Positions 30,826-39,813 of a stretch of DNA of 64,000 nt are shown piece by piece; within the stretch, counting starts at the first letter, position 1, and every line of letters begins with the position of its first letter. Under the pieces are notes generated by a model that saw nothing but the letters and a program-made list of their open reading frames with translations, ran no database searches and had not been told where the DNA came from. Made by a program: the position numbers and the translations under genes. The stretch comes from Rhodospirillales bacterium. GTDB taxonomy: Bacteria > Pseudomonadota > Alphaproteobacteria > Dongiales > Dongiaceae. Where the stretch lies: contig VFKA01000025.1 of assembly GCA_009885795.1 (NCBI GenBank), positions 1 to 64,000 of the forward strand, written 5' to 3'.

Positions 30826-32001
30826 ATGACCCTCATCGCCACCGCCGCCGATCTCCAGGCATTCTGCGCCCGCCAGGCCGGCGCGGCCTTCATCGCCGTC
30901 GATACCGAATTCATGCGCGACCGTACCTATTGGCCGATCCTCTGCCTGGTACAGGTCGCCGGGCCGGAGGAAGCGGCCGCCATCGACACTCTGGCCGAGG
31001 GGATGGACCTCGAGCCCCTGATCCGTCTCTTCGACGATCCCTCGATCCTGAAGGTCTTTCACGCGGCGCGTCAGGACATCGAGATCTTCTTCCACATGAC
31101 CGGGCGCATCCCGCATCCCGTCGCCGACACCCAGGTCATCGCCATGGTGTGCGGCTTCGGCGATGCCGTCAGCTACGAGACCCTGGCCGGAAAGCTTGCC
31201 GGCGCCCGCATCGACAAGGCGTCCCGATTCACCGATTGGTCGCACCGGCCGTTGAGCGACCGGCAGATCGTCTATGCGCTCTCCGACGTGACCCATCTGC
31301 GCGCGGCTTACGAGAAGCTGGCGCGGCGGCTGGAGAAGACCGGCCGCGCCGAATGGGTGGCCGAGGAGATGGCCGTCCTCACCGACCCCGCCATCTACCG
31401 GCTCGATCCGGCGCATGCCTGGAAGCGCTTCAAGCTGCGCTCGACCGGCCGCCGGTTCCTGGCCGTGCTGCGCGAGCTTGCGGCCTGGCGCGAGCAGGAA
31501 GCGCAGGCCCGCGACGTGCCGCGCAACCGCATCCTGCGCGACGAGGCCGTGACCGAGATCGCCGCCCATGCCCCGCGCGACGTCGAGGAGTTGGCGCGCA
31601 CGCGCGGGCTCGGACGCTCCATCGCGGAAGGCCGCCAGGGCGCCGCCATCCTGGCCGCGGTCCGGCGTGGCGCCGATCTGCCCGAGGCGGAGTGTCCGCC
31701 GGCGCCCGAGCGGCGCGAGATGCCGGCGCGGCTCGTTCCCATCATCGACCTGCTGCGCGTGCTGTTGAAGACCAAGTGCGAGGCCGAAGGCGTCGCCCAA
31801 CGCCTGGTCGCCGACGCCGACGACCTTCAGCTCATCGCCGCCGACGACCGGGCTCCGGTGCGGGCGATGACCGGCTGGCGCCATCGCCTCTTCGGCGCGG
31901 ACGCCCTGGCGTTGAAGCAGGGCCGTCTCGCATTGACCGCGGCCGCCGATCAGGTAAGAATCGTGACGCTGGCGGGGGACAGCGAAATCGCGGCGGAGTA
32001 G
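30826..32001 (+). CDS. rnd: Ribonuclease D
   Basis: A 391-residue 3'-5' exoribonuclease that trims tRNA precursors. The DEDD exonuclease domain has D26 and E28 in AVDTEFM, the middle Asp in HAARQDIEIF, and the last Asp in YALSDVTHL. An HRDC domain follows (about 210-290) and a second helical region closes the protein. Length fits the alphaproteobacterial form. aspS and rnd are often close together in this class. Confidence 0.96.
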   Translation: MTLIATAADLQAFCARQAGAAFIAVDTEFMRDRTYWPILCLVQVAGPEEAAAIDTLAEGMDLEPLIRLFDDPSILKVFHAARQDIEIFFHMTGRIPHPVADTQVIAMVCGFGDAVSYETLAGKLAGARIDKASRFTDWSHRPLSDRQIVYALSDVTHLRAAYEKLARRLEKTGRAEWVAEEMAVLTDPAIYRLDPAHAWKRFKLRSTGRRFLAVLRELAAWREQEAQARDVPRNRILRDEAVTEIAAHAPRDVEELARTRGLGRSIAEGRQGAAILAAVRRGADLPEAECPPAPERREMPARLVPIIDLLRVLLKTKCEAEGVAQRLVADADDLQLIAADDRAPVRAMTGWRHRLFGADALALKQGRLALTAAADQVRIVTLAGDSEIAAE

Positions 32002-32012
32002 GAGCGCGCCCC

Positions 32013-33041
32013 ATGCCATTCAATCCGGTGCTTTGCAAATATCTCGTCCTCGGCGCCGCGGGAACGGCGGTGGTGTCATGGCTGTCGGCCGCATCGGCGG
32101 CGGATGGCCCACGCTTCGACCTTCCGGTCGATTGCGAGATCGGACCTGAGTGCATGGTGCAGAACTACGTCGATCAGGACCCTAGCGCCGGCTCCCAGGA
32201 TTTCACCTGCGGCCGGCTCACCTATGACGGCCATAAGGGCACCGACATCAGGATTCCTAACCTCGCCGCGATGGAGCAAGGCGTGGCCGTGGTGGCGGCG
32301 GCGCCCGGCACCGTATTGCGCCTGCGCGACGGCATGCGCGACGTGAACGTCAACGAGATCGGCCAGGCCGCGGTCGCCAACCGCGAGGCCGGCAACTCGG
32401 TCATCGTCGATCACGGCGATGGCTGGCAAACTCAGTATGGCCACATGCGCGAAGGCAGCATCGCGGTCGATGAAGGCGACAAGGTGGAAGCAGGCCGCAA
32501 GCTGGGCCTCATCGGCCTCTCCGGCAACACCGAGTTTCCGCACGTCCATTTCGAGGTGCGGCTCGATGGCAAGACCGTCGACCCCTTCATGGGCGTTCAA
32601 GACTCGTTCGGTTGCCGGGAAACGCCGCGCCCACTGTGGAACGATGAGACGGCCGAGGCCCTCGCCTACCGCTCGAGCGGCCTTCTTCAAGCGGGCTTCG
32701 CGCCCCGCAAACCCGAGTCCGGCGAAATCGAGGCCGGGAAGCTCACGGCCAAGACGCTACGCGCCGACAGCCAGGCTCTGTTGTTCTGGGTGCAGATCTA
32801 TGGCTTGCAGGCGGGCGACCGCGAATCCATGCGCATCGTGGGGCCGCGCGGTGGCACGGTGGTCGAGAACACGGAGCCGGCGGAGAAACCCAAGGCCCAA
32901 AGCTACCGGTTCGTGGGCAAGAAGAAGCCCTCCGGCGGCTGGCCGCCCGGTACCTATCGCGGGGAATACAAACTCATCCGCGCGGTTGATGGCACGGACA
33001 CCGTGGTGATCGAGACGACGCGCGAAGTCGAGCTCCAGTAA
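32013..33041 (+). CDS. Secreted M23 (LytM-type) peptidase
   Basis: A 342-residue predicted periplasmic peptidoglycan endopeptidase or amidase activator. A signal peptide covers residues 1-30 (cleavage after SAASAA). The M23 domain has the zinc ligands H74 and D78 (GHKGTDIR) and the HVHFE motif (H177, H179), with H144 in YGHM, so it looks catalytically complete. The C-terminal third (about 215-342) is a separate beta-rich region I do not recognise. A GGAG site at 32001 precedes the ATG, 11 bp after rnd. Confidence 0.88.
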   Translation: MPFNPVLCKYLVLGAAGTAVVSWLSAASAADGPRFDLPVDCEIGPECMVQNYVDQDPSAGSQDFTCGRLTYDGHKGTDIRIPNLAAMEQGVAVVAAAPGTVLRLRDGMRDVNVNEIGQAAVANREAGNSVIVDHGDGWQTQYGHMREGSIAVDEGDKVEAGRKLGLIGLSGNTEFPHVHFEVRLDGKTVDPFMGVQDSFGCRETPRPLWNDETAEALAYRSSGLLQAGFAPRKPESGEIEAGKLTAKTLRADSQALLFWVQIYGLQAGDRESMRIVGPRGGTVVENTEPAEKPKAQSYRFVGKKKPSGGWPPGTYRGEYKLIRAVDGTDTVVIETTREVELQ

Positions 33042-33101
33042 CCGGGCTCCGGCGGCCCCGGACTTGTCCCGCGCCGAACGACCTGATATCAGGCAAACCC
33101 C

Positions 33102-33536
33102 ATGGCCGGCCAGACCTCGACACACGAAAGCCACGCGCGCGACGAGACCGTCAAGGGACCGTCCGACCGGTCCTTCGCCTACACCTTCGCGGCGTTGTTC
33201 GCCCTCATCGGCATCGTGCCCGTATTCTTCGGCCATGGCTGGCGGTGGTGGGCGTTGGCGGCCTCGGCGCTCCTTCTCGCGATCGGGTATTGGCGCGCGC
33301 ATTGGCTGGCGCCGTTCAATCGGGCCTGGCTCAAGCTCGGGTTGATTCTGCACCGGGTGGTGAGTCCCATCGTGCTCGGCATCGTGTTCTTCCTGGTCCT
33401 GACCCCGACGGCATTTCTCGTTCGGCTTGCCGGCAAGGATCTGCTGCGCCTCAAGCACGATGCGCGCGCCGCCAGCTACTGGATCCCGAGGGTACCGCGC
33501 GGCCCCGACAGCGAAACCATGCGCCACCAATTCTGA
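33102..33536 (+). CDS. SxtJ-family membrane protein
   Basis: A 144-residue protein with three or four hydrophobic helices (about 26-42, 48-64 and 82-108) and a conserved-looking SFAYTFAALFALIG start and SYWIPR end. This pattern, followed at once by a tiny DUF5989 protein and a carbamoyltransferase, matches the SxtJ family named from saxitoxin gene clusters, whose role is unknown. It is probably an inner-membrane partner of the carbamoyltransferase. The next gene starts 17 bp downstream. Confidence 0.82.
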   Translation: MAGQTSTHESHARDETVKGPSDRSFAYTFAALFALIGIVPVFFGHGWRWWALAASALLLAIGYWRAHWLAPFNRAWLKLGLILHRVVSPIVLGIVFFLVLTPTAFLVRLAGKDLLRLKHDARAASYWIPRVPRGPDSETMRHQF

Positions 33537-33553
33537 GAGGCGGGGGACGACCC

Positions 33554-33706
33554 ATGATCGACTTCTTCAAGGAATTTTTTCTGTTCCTGCGCGCGCGCAA
33601 GAAGTACTGGCTGTTGCCGGTGCTGATCGCGCTGGTGGCTCTGGGCGGCCTTCTGGTCCTCGCCAAGGGCAGCGCCGTGGCACCCCTCCTCTATGTGATC
33701 TTCTAA
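33554..33706 (+). CDS. DUF5989-family small membrane protein
   Basis: A 50-residue protein, MIDFFKEFFLFLRARKKYWLL followed by one strong membrane helix (about 20-37) and a hydrophobic C-terminus. The FxxFLRxRKKYWLLP pattern is characteristic of the DUF5989 proteins that occur between SxtJ and NodU/CmcH carbamoyltransferases. GGGGGACG provides a ribosome site. It is likely co-translated with the genes on both sides; function unknown. Confidence 0.85.
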   Translation: MIDFFKEFFLFLRARKKYWLLPVLIALVALGGLLVLAKGSAVAPLLYVIF

Positions 33707-33715
33707 GGCTTTCGT

Positions 33716-35551
33716 TTGCGCATTCTCGGCATCTCGGCCTTCTATCACGACAGCGCGGCGGCGCTCATCGCGGACGGCCGCATCGTCGCCGCGGCGCAGG
33801 AGGAGCGCTTCACGCGCAAGAAGCACGACGAGCGGTTTCCGTCCTCGGCGATCGACTACTGCCTCGGCGAAGGCCGCGTGCGTCTTTCGGACATCGACCA
33901 CGTCGTTTTCTATGACAAGCCCTTCATCAAGTTCGAGCGCCTGCTCGAAACCTATCTCGCCTTCGCGCCGCGCGGCTTTGCGTCCTTCCGCCGGGCGATC
34001 CCGCTCTGGATCAAGGAGAAACTGTTCCAGAAATCGCTGATCAAGGCGCAGTTCAAGGAGCACGCCCCCGACTACGATTGGGACAAGAAGCTGCTCTTCG
34101 CCGAACATCACCAAAGCCATGCGGCCAGCGCCTTCTTCCCCTCGCCCTTCGAGGAGGCCGCCATCCTGACCATGGACGGCGTCGGCGAGTGGGCGACGAC
34201 GTCGCAGGGCGTCGGGCGCGGCAACACCATGACCATGACCAAGGAGATTCACTTTCCGCACTCGCTCGGTCTGCTCTATTCCGCGTTCACCTATTACACC
34301 GGCTTCAAGGTGAATTCCGGCGAGTACAAGGTCATGGGCCTGGCGCCCTATGGCGAGCCCCGGTTCGCGCAAGCTATCCTCGATCATTTGATCGATTTGA
34401 AGCCCGATGGGACGTTCCGGCTCGATCTCTCCTATTTCGACTATTGCACCGGCCTCAAGATGACCAACGACCGGTTCGACGCGCTGTTCGGCGGTCCGGC
34501 GCGTCGGCCCGAGGACCGCTTGACGCAGCGCGAGATGGACCTTGCGGCCTCGGTGCAGGCCGTGACCGAGGAAGTGGTCTTACGCCTGGCGCGGGCGGCG
34601 GCGGTGGAAACCGGCCTTCGCAACCTCTGCCTTGCCGGCGGCGTCGCGCTCAACTGTGTCGCCAATGGCAAGATCTTGCGCGACGGCTGTTTCGAGCGCA
34701 TCTGGATTCAGCCGGCGGCGGGCGACGCCGGCGGCGCGCTTGGCGCGGCGCTCGCGGCCTATTATCAGTTCGCCGGCCAGCCGCGCCGCGTCGATAGCAC
34801 CGCCGATTCGATGAACGGCGCCTATCTCGGCCCCGAACCGTCGCAAGGCGAGATCGAGAAGAGCCTGTCGGCCGCCGGCGCCCGTTTCGAGGTGATGGAC
34901 GAGCCCCAGTTGATCGGCGCCGCCGCCGATGCGCTCGCCGAGGGCAAGGCCGTCGGCTGGTACCAGGGCCGCATGGAATTCGGCCCGCGCGCGCTTGGCG
35001 CCCGCTCGATCCTGGGCGACGCCCGCTCGCCCGGCATGCAGTCGCTGCTCAATCTTAAGGTCAAGTACCGCGAATCCTTTCGTCCGTTCGCGCCGTCGGT
35101 CTTGCGCGAAGACGTGGCCGAATGGTTCGAGCTGGACGCGGACAGCCCGTACATGCTGCTGGTGGCCGGCGTGCGAGGCAAGCATCGCCGGGCCATGAGC
35201 GAGGAAGAGAAAAAATTGTTCGGCATCGCCAAGTTGAACGTGCCGCGCTCGGAGATTCCCGCCGTGACGCATGTCGATTATTCGGCGCGCGTTCAGACGG
35301 TCCACCGCGAGACCCACAAGCGCTATCACGCGCTCTTAAGCGCCTTCAAGGCGCGGACGGGTTGTCCCGTCATCGTCAACACCAGCTTCAACGTGCGCGG
35401 CGAACCGCTGGTGTGCAGTCCCGAGGACGCCTTCCGCTGCTTCATGGGAACCGAGATCGAGGTCCTGGCGATCGGCAACTGCTTCCTGCGCAAGGAACGG
35501 CAGGACCCGAGCCTCAAGGTGAGCTACGAGGGAACCTTCGAGCTCGATTGA
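33716..35551 (+). CDS. NodU/CmcH-family carbamoyltransferase
   Basis: A 611-residue enzyme that should transfer a carbamoyl group from carbamoyl phosphate through carbamoyl-AMP to a hydroxyl group, as TobZ and NodU do. The N-terminal Kae1-like domain has GISAFYHDSAAAL and the metal/adenylate-binding EHHQSHAASAFF (HxxxH), then MDGVGEW. The C-terminal YrdC-like carbamoylation domain has FGPRALGARSIL, RPFAPSVL and NTSFNVRGEP. The start is TTG at 33716, 9 bp after the DUF5989 gene. The target molecule is unknown. The stop touches the ppx stop on the other strand. Confidence 0.93.
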   Translation: MRILGISAFYHDSAAALIADGRIVAAAQEERFTRKKHDERFPSSAIDYCLGEGRVRLSDIDHVVFYDKPFIKFERLLETYLAFAPRGFASFRRAIPLWIKEKLFQKSLIKAQFKEHAPDYDWDKKLLFAEHHQSHAASAFFPSPFEEAAILTMDGVGEWATTSQGVGRGNTMTMTKEIHFPHSLGLLYSAFTYYTGFKVNSGEYKVMGLAPYGEPRFAQAILDHLIDLKPDGTFRLDLSYFDYCTGLKMTNDRFDALFGGPARRPEDRLTQREMDLAASVQAVTEEVVLRLARAAAVETGLRNLCLAGGVALNCVANGKILRDGCFERIWIQPAAGDAGGALGAALAAYYQFAGQPRRVDSTADSMNGAYLGPEPSQGEIEKSLSAAGARFEVMDEPQLIGAAADALAEGKAVGWYQGRMEFGPRALGARSILGDARSPGMQSLLNLKVKYRESFRPFAPSVLREDVAEWFELDADSPYMLLVAGVRGKHRRAMSEEEKKLFGIAKLNVPRSEIPAVTHVDYSARVQTVHRETHKRYHALLSAFKARTGCPVIVNTSFNVRGEPLVCSPEDAFRCFMGTEIEVLAIGNCFLRKERQDPSLKVSYEGTFELD

Positions 35552-37042
35552 TCAGCCCACCGCCGTCGCGATCGGAATTCCGCTGGCACGGCCCAGCGCC
35601 TCCAGGCGGCGCTGAACCACCTCGCCATACATGACCTCCGCGTCACGCGGCAGTCGCAACGTGAGCGCCGCGGAGCCGGCATCCAGACGCGTCCGCTTGA
35701 GGATGTCCGCGGCGCCGCCGGACAGCGAATAGGCAAGGCGCAAGGCGAGGCCCAGAACCACCGCGCGGCTCTCGCGCTCCCCATCGGCGAGCAGCCTCAG
35801 GACCGAGCGTACCTCCGGCTCGTCGCGCGATCCGCCGTAGCGCGCCGAGACGGCAACAGCCGCGAACACGCGATCGGCATGGCCGAGGCCCGATATCGGC
35901 AGGTGAAGGACGCGCTCGAATCCGTGCCGGGCGCGATAGTCGGGATGTTCGCGCCACGCGATGTCGCTCAAGTGGCAGGTCGCCAGCCGCAACAGCCTGT
36001 CGTGCGCGCCATCCTCCGGGAAGAGCGGCGCCACCCAGGAATCGAGGGCGGCGCCAAGCGCGCCGAAACGGTCCTCGGCCCAGCCCAGCGCGCCGGCGAT
36101 GAGGGGGTGGCGTTCGCGTTCCTTGGCGCCGAGGCGGCTGAACAAATACCCTTCGCGCAAGCCGAAGGCCGAAAACTCGACGCTCTCCGGCTTCGCCTGG
36201 CGCAGGATGCGGCCTAGCAACAGGGCCGCGAAGGGCAGAATATCGGCGCACCGGCGCGACACGCCCGGCATCGCCGCCAAACTGCGCTTGCCGAGATTGC
36301 CGACGACCTGCAGCAGGCCGTCGGCCCGCCTGCGGTCGATGCGGTACTGATGGATGACGTGCAGCGGATAGCCGGTCTGCTCCATGTGGATGCGCGCAAG
36401 CGTGCGCCACGCGCCGCCCACGGGATAGAAGGTCAGCCCCTTGCCCTCGGCCAGCCAATCGACCCCGGCAAGCTCGGAATCGATCTCCGCGCGCAATGAA
36501 TTTCGATCGCTTGTCGCCTTATCGCCAAGCCGCAGCGGGCCCAGGGGCAGCGTCACCTGGCGCCCGACCCGGCCCTTGACCAGGCGCACGAGCTCGAGAC
36601 TGCCGCCGCCCAGATCGCCCATGATGCCGTCGGCCCCCGGAATGCCGCACAGCACCCCGAGCGCCGAGTACCGCGCCTCTTGCCCACCGCTCAGCACGCA
36701 CACCGCCACGCCGCAGCGGCGCTCGACCTCGGCGGCGAAGTCGCGGCCGTTCGAGGCGTCGCGCACCGCGGCCGTCGCCAGCATGTCGATCCGCCGGGCG
36801 CGCATGGCCCGCGCCAGGCGCACGAAGCGCTCTAGAGTCCGATGCGCGAGTTCGATACCCTCGGGCGCCAGCCGGCCGCTCTCGCCCAGCCCTCGGCCCA
36901 GGCCGCACAACACCTTTTCGTTGAACACGGGGAGCGGCGAGCGCGACGGGCGGTCGAAGACGACGAGACGAACGGAATTGGATCCGATATCGACCACGGC
37001 CACGCGATTGGCGGCGGCGGAACGCCCCCCTTTTTCGGCCAC
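35552..37042 (-). CDS. ppx: Exopolyphosphatase / guanosine pentaphosphatase
   Basis: A 496-residue Ppx/GppA phosphatase that removes terminal phosphates from polyphosphate or pppGpp. It has the ASKHA-fold motif VAVVDIGSNSVRLVVF, the ATAAVRDASN block, GDLGGGSLEL and a C-terminal HD-like helical region (AHDRLLRLATCHLSDIAW). The start is GTG at 37042, 2 bp after the ppk stop, so the genes are translationally linked. A much longer open frame running back through ppk is a high-GC artefact. Confidence 0.94.
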   Translation of the reverse strand: MAEKGGRSAAANRVAVVDIGSNSVRLVVFDRPSRSPLPVFNEKVLCGLGRGLGESGRLAPEGIELAHRTLERFVRLARAMRARRIDMLATAAVRDASNGRDFAAEVERRCGVAVCVLSGGQEARYSALGVLCGIPGADGIMGDLGGGSLELVRLVKGRVGRQVTLPLGPLRLGDKATSDRNSLRAEIDSELAGVDWLAEGKGLTFYPVGGAWRTLARIHMEQTGYPLHVIHQYRIDRRRADGLLQVVGNLGKRSLAAMPGVSRRCADILPFAALLLGRILRQAKPESVEFSAFGLREGYLFSRLGAKERERHPLIAGALGWAEDRFGALGAALDSWVAPLFPEDGAHDRLLRLATCHLSDIAWREHPDYRARHGFERVLHLPISGLGHADRVFAAVAVSARYGGSRDEPEVRSVLRLLADGERESRAVVLGLALRLAYSLSGGAADILKRTRLDAGSAALTLRLPRDAEVMYGEVVQRRLEALGRASGIPIATAVG

Positions 37043-37044
37043 GC

Positions 37045-39225
37045 TCAGCCTTTTTTCACCAACATTCGCGGCCCCTTCTTCAGCTTGCGCAGCCCGCTGC
37101 CCCGGCCCGACAGGCTCGGGTTGGTCATGAAATATGTATGAGCGCTGATGGGTTGGCCCGACGGCACGACGCGCGCATAGGAGCCGTCGGCGTCCAGTTC
37201 CCAGCTTTGCACGTTGTCCTTGATGTTGGTGACCATGATCTGATCGAGAACCTGCTGATGCACGGTGGCGTTCTCGATCGGCACCAAGGCTTCGACGCGC
37301 CCGTCTAAATTCCGCGGCATCCAGTCGGCCGAGGAGATGAACACCTTGGCGCCGCGCGACGGCAGGCCGCCGCCGGCGCCGAAGCAGACGATGCGCGAAT
37401 GTTCGAGGAACCGTCCGACGATGCTCTTCACGCGGATGTTTTCGGAAAGCCCCTTCACACCGGGCCGGAGACAGCAGATGCCGCGCACGACCAGGTCGAT
37501 CTTCACCCCCGCCTGGGACGCCCGATAGAGGGCGTCGATGATTCCGGCGTCGACCAGGGAGTTGAGCTTGACCCAAATGGCGCCCGGCCTTCCGGCCTTG
37601 ACGTGCTGCACTTCTTCCTCGATGAGGCGAAGCAGCGTCTGGCGCAGCGCCAGCGGCGCGATCACCAGCTTTTCCATGTGCTCCGGCTTGGCGTATCCGG
37701 TCATGTAGTTGAACAGCCGCGCCGCGTCGTGACAGATTCCCGGATCGCAGGTGAAAAATGACAGATCCGTGTACACCTTGGCCGTCACCGGGTGATAGTT
37801 GCCGGTGCCGAAATGGACGTAGGTGCGCAACGCCCCGGCCTCGCGGCGCACCACCATCGATACCTTGGCGTGAGTTTTCATTGCCAGGAAACCGTAGATG
37901 ACCTGGACTCCCGCCCGCTCGAGGTCGCGCGCCCAGCGAATGTTCGCCTCTTCGTCGAAGCGAGCCTTCAGCTCGACCAGCGCGGTCACCGATTTTCCCG
38001 ACTCCGCCGCCTCGACCAGCGCGCGCACGATCGGCGAATCCTCGCTCGTGCGATAGAGCGTCTGCTTGATCGCGACGACGGAAGGATCGCGCGCCGCCTG
38101 GCGGATGAACTGCGCCACCACGTCGAAGCTTTCGTAAGGGTGGTGAACGATGAGGTCTTTCTGCCGGATCGCGGCGAAACAATCGCCACCCATGTCGCGG
38201 ATGCGCTCGGGGAATCGAGGGTTGAACGTCTTGAACTTGAGGTCGGGCCGGTCGCCGACGATGAGCTGCGCGGCGCTGGCCAGCCCCAGGATTCCATCGA
38301 GCACGAACACGTCGCCGGGCGAGACCTTGAGCTCGTCGATGACGAAGCCGAGCAGGTCGTCGGGCATCGCCGCATTGACCTTGAGGCGGATGACGTTGCC
38401 GCGCCGGCGGCGCTTCAAGGCCGTCTCGAACAAACGCACGAGGTCTTCCGCTTCTTCCTCGATCTCCATCTCGCTGTCGCGAATGAGCCGGAAGTAGCCA
38501 AGTCCGATGACGTCGAAGCCGGGGAAGAGATGATCGAGATAGAGGCCGACGATCTCTTCGAGCGGCAGGAAGCGAATCGCCTTTCCCGGCAGGCGCACGA
38601 AACGGGCGATCTGCTGGGGCAAAGGCAGCAACGCGTGCTGACGCCGTCCATCCGCGCCGGAGGCTAGGTCGAGGACGATCGAGAAACCCAAATTGGGAAT
38701 GAAGGGGAACGGATGGGCAGGATCGATCGCCATCGGCGTCAGAACGGGAAAGATCTCGTTCAAGAAATAGCCGTCGAGCCACGTTCGCTCCTCGGCCGTC
38801 ACTTCCTGCGCGCCAAGGACGGCAACGCCCGCGCCACGCAGTTCGTCGCGCAAGCCAAGCCAGCAACTCTGCTGGCGGCGCATCAGTTCACCGGTCTGAT
38901 GAACCGTGGCCGCCAATTGCTGGGCCGGGGTCAATCCGTCGATGCTGAGCGTTCCGACGCCGGCCGCCACCTGGCCTTTCAGCCCGGCCACGCGCACCAT
39001 GTAGAACTCGTCGAGGTTGTTGGCCGATATCGACAGGAACCGCAGCCGTTCCAGCAACGGATGATCGCGATTGAGCGCTTCCTCCATCACGCGCTGGTTG
39101 AAGGCCAGCCACGACAACTCGCGATTGATGAAGCGCGAGGGAGAATCGGCGCGAGGATCCCCCTCGGCCGCCGAGGAAGAGTCCGGTACCGCGATCTCGG
39201 CGGCGCTTTCGGTCATCTGTGTCAT
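37045..39225 (-). CDS. ppk: Polyphosphate kinase 1
   Basis: A 726-residue Ppk1 that makes polyphosphate from ATP. All four domains are present: an N-terminal helical domain starting [19 protein letters not shown], a head domain, and two catalytic domains with the phosphorylated-His region [13 protein letters not shown], the metal/ATP-site [13 protein letters not shown], and the second conserved His in [11 protein letters not shown]. It is membrane-associated in other bacteria. ppx follows immediately; SixA and CYTH-CHAD genes are on the upstream side. Confidence 0.98.
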   Translation of the reverse strand: MTQMTESAAEIAVPDSSSAAEGDPRADSPSRFINRELSWLAFNQRVMEEALNRDHPLLERLRFLSISANNLDEFYMVRVAGLKGQVAAGVGTLSIDGLTPAQQLAATVHQTGELMRRQQSCWLGLRDELRGAGVAVLGAQEVTAEERTWLDGYFLNEIFPVLTPMAIDPAHPFPFIPNLGFSIVLDLASGADGRRQHALLPLPQQIARFVRLPGKAIRFLPLEEIVGLYLDHLFPGFDVIGLGYFRLIRDSEMEIEEEAEDLVRLFETALKRRRRGNVIRLKVNAAMPDDLLGFVIDELKVSPGDVFVLDGILGLASAAQLIVGDRPDLKFKTFNPRFPERIRDMGGDCFAAIRQKDLIVHHPYESFDVVAQFIRQAARDPSVVAIKQTLYRTSEDSPIVRALVEAAESGKSVTALVELKARFDEEANIRWARDLERAGVQVIYGFLAMKTHAKVSMVVRREAGALRTYVHFGTGNYHPVTAKVYTDLSFFTCDPGICHDAARLFNYMTGYAKPEHMEKLVIAPLALRQTLLRLIEEEVQHVKAGRPGAIWVKLNSLVDAGIIDALYRASQAGVKIDLVVRGICCLRPGVKGLSENIRVKSIVGRFLEHSRIVCFGAGGGLPSRGAKVFISSADWMPRNLDGRVEALVPIENATVHQQVLDQIMVTNIKDNVQSWELDADGSYARVVPSGQPISAHTYFMTNPSLSGRGSGLRKLKKGPRMLVKKG

Positions 39226-39283
39226 GGCCTTTGTCCAAGCATTGCCGTAATTCTATAGCCTGGATGTTGAAAAGTCATGACGG

Positions 39284-39805
39284 ATGAAGACCCTCTACCT
39301 GCTTCGACATGCCAAGTCGAGTTGGAGCGATCCGGCGCCGCCCGACCTTGATCGGCCGTTGAATGACCGCGGACGCCGGGCGGCCTCCCTGATGGGCATC
39401 TACATGCGCCGCGAGGGGCTCGTTCCCCAACTGATCCTCTCTTCGACCGCCCGGCGCACGATCGAAACCCTTGAAATCATCGCCGCCGCGCTGGGCGGCG
39501 AGGTTCCTACCCAAAAGTTGCCCACCCTTTATCTGGCCGACGCCGATGGGGTCTTGAAAGTCATCCGAAAGACGCCGGCCGCGATCGACGCCGTCCTGGT
39601 CATCGGCCACAATCCGGGCCTGCATGAACTGGCGCGGCTCCTCGCCGGCGACGGTCCCAAGAGCGTCGTCTCGGAGCTCGCCGCTAAATTCCCGACCGGC
39701 GCCCTGGCTGTGTTCAAGCTCGCAGCAAGGCAATGGAGCGACTTGGCGCCCAGGTGCACGCACCTCGAGCGCTTCGTGAAGCCCCGCGAATTGCCCGGCC
39801 ACTAG
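39284..39805 (+). CDS. SixA-type phosphohistidine phosphatase
   Basis: A 173-residue histidine-phosphatase-superfamily protein. The catalytic RHAK motif contains R8 and H9, and the second His is in VIGHNPGLHEL. SixA in E. coli removes phosphate from phosphohistidine in phosphotransfer proteins. Here it sits divergent from ppk and convergent with a CYTH-CHAD gene (8 bp between stops), so a link to phosphate or polyphosphate metabolism is also possible. Confidence 0.9.
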   Translation: MKTLYLLRHAKSSWSDPAPPDLDRPLNDRGRRAASLMGIYMRREGLVPQLILSSTARRTIETLEIIAAALGGEVPTQKLPTLYLADADGVLKVIRKTPAAIDAVLVIGHNPGLHELARLLAGDGPKSVVSELAAKFPTGALAVFKLAARQWSDLAPRCTHLERFVKPRELPGH

Positions 39806-39813
39806 ACAAAGAC

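Noticed and set aside
35552-38866. A 1104-codon open frame joining ppx with an extra N-terminus
   Set aside because: The added part lies in a shifted frame of ppk, with no known domain; ppx starts with GTG at 37042.
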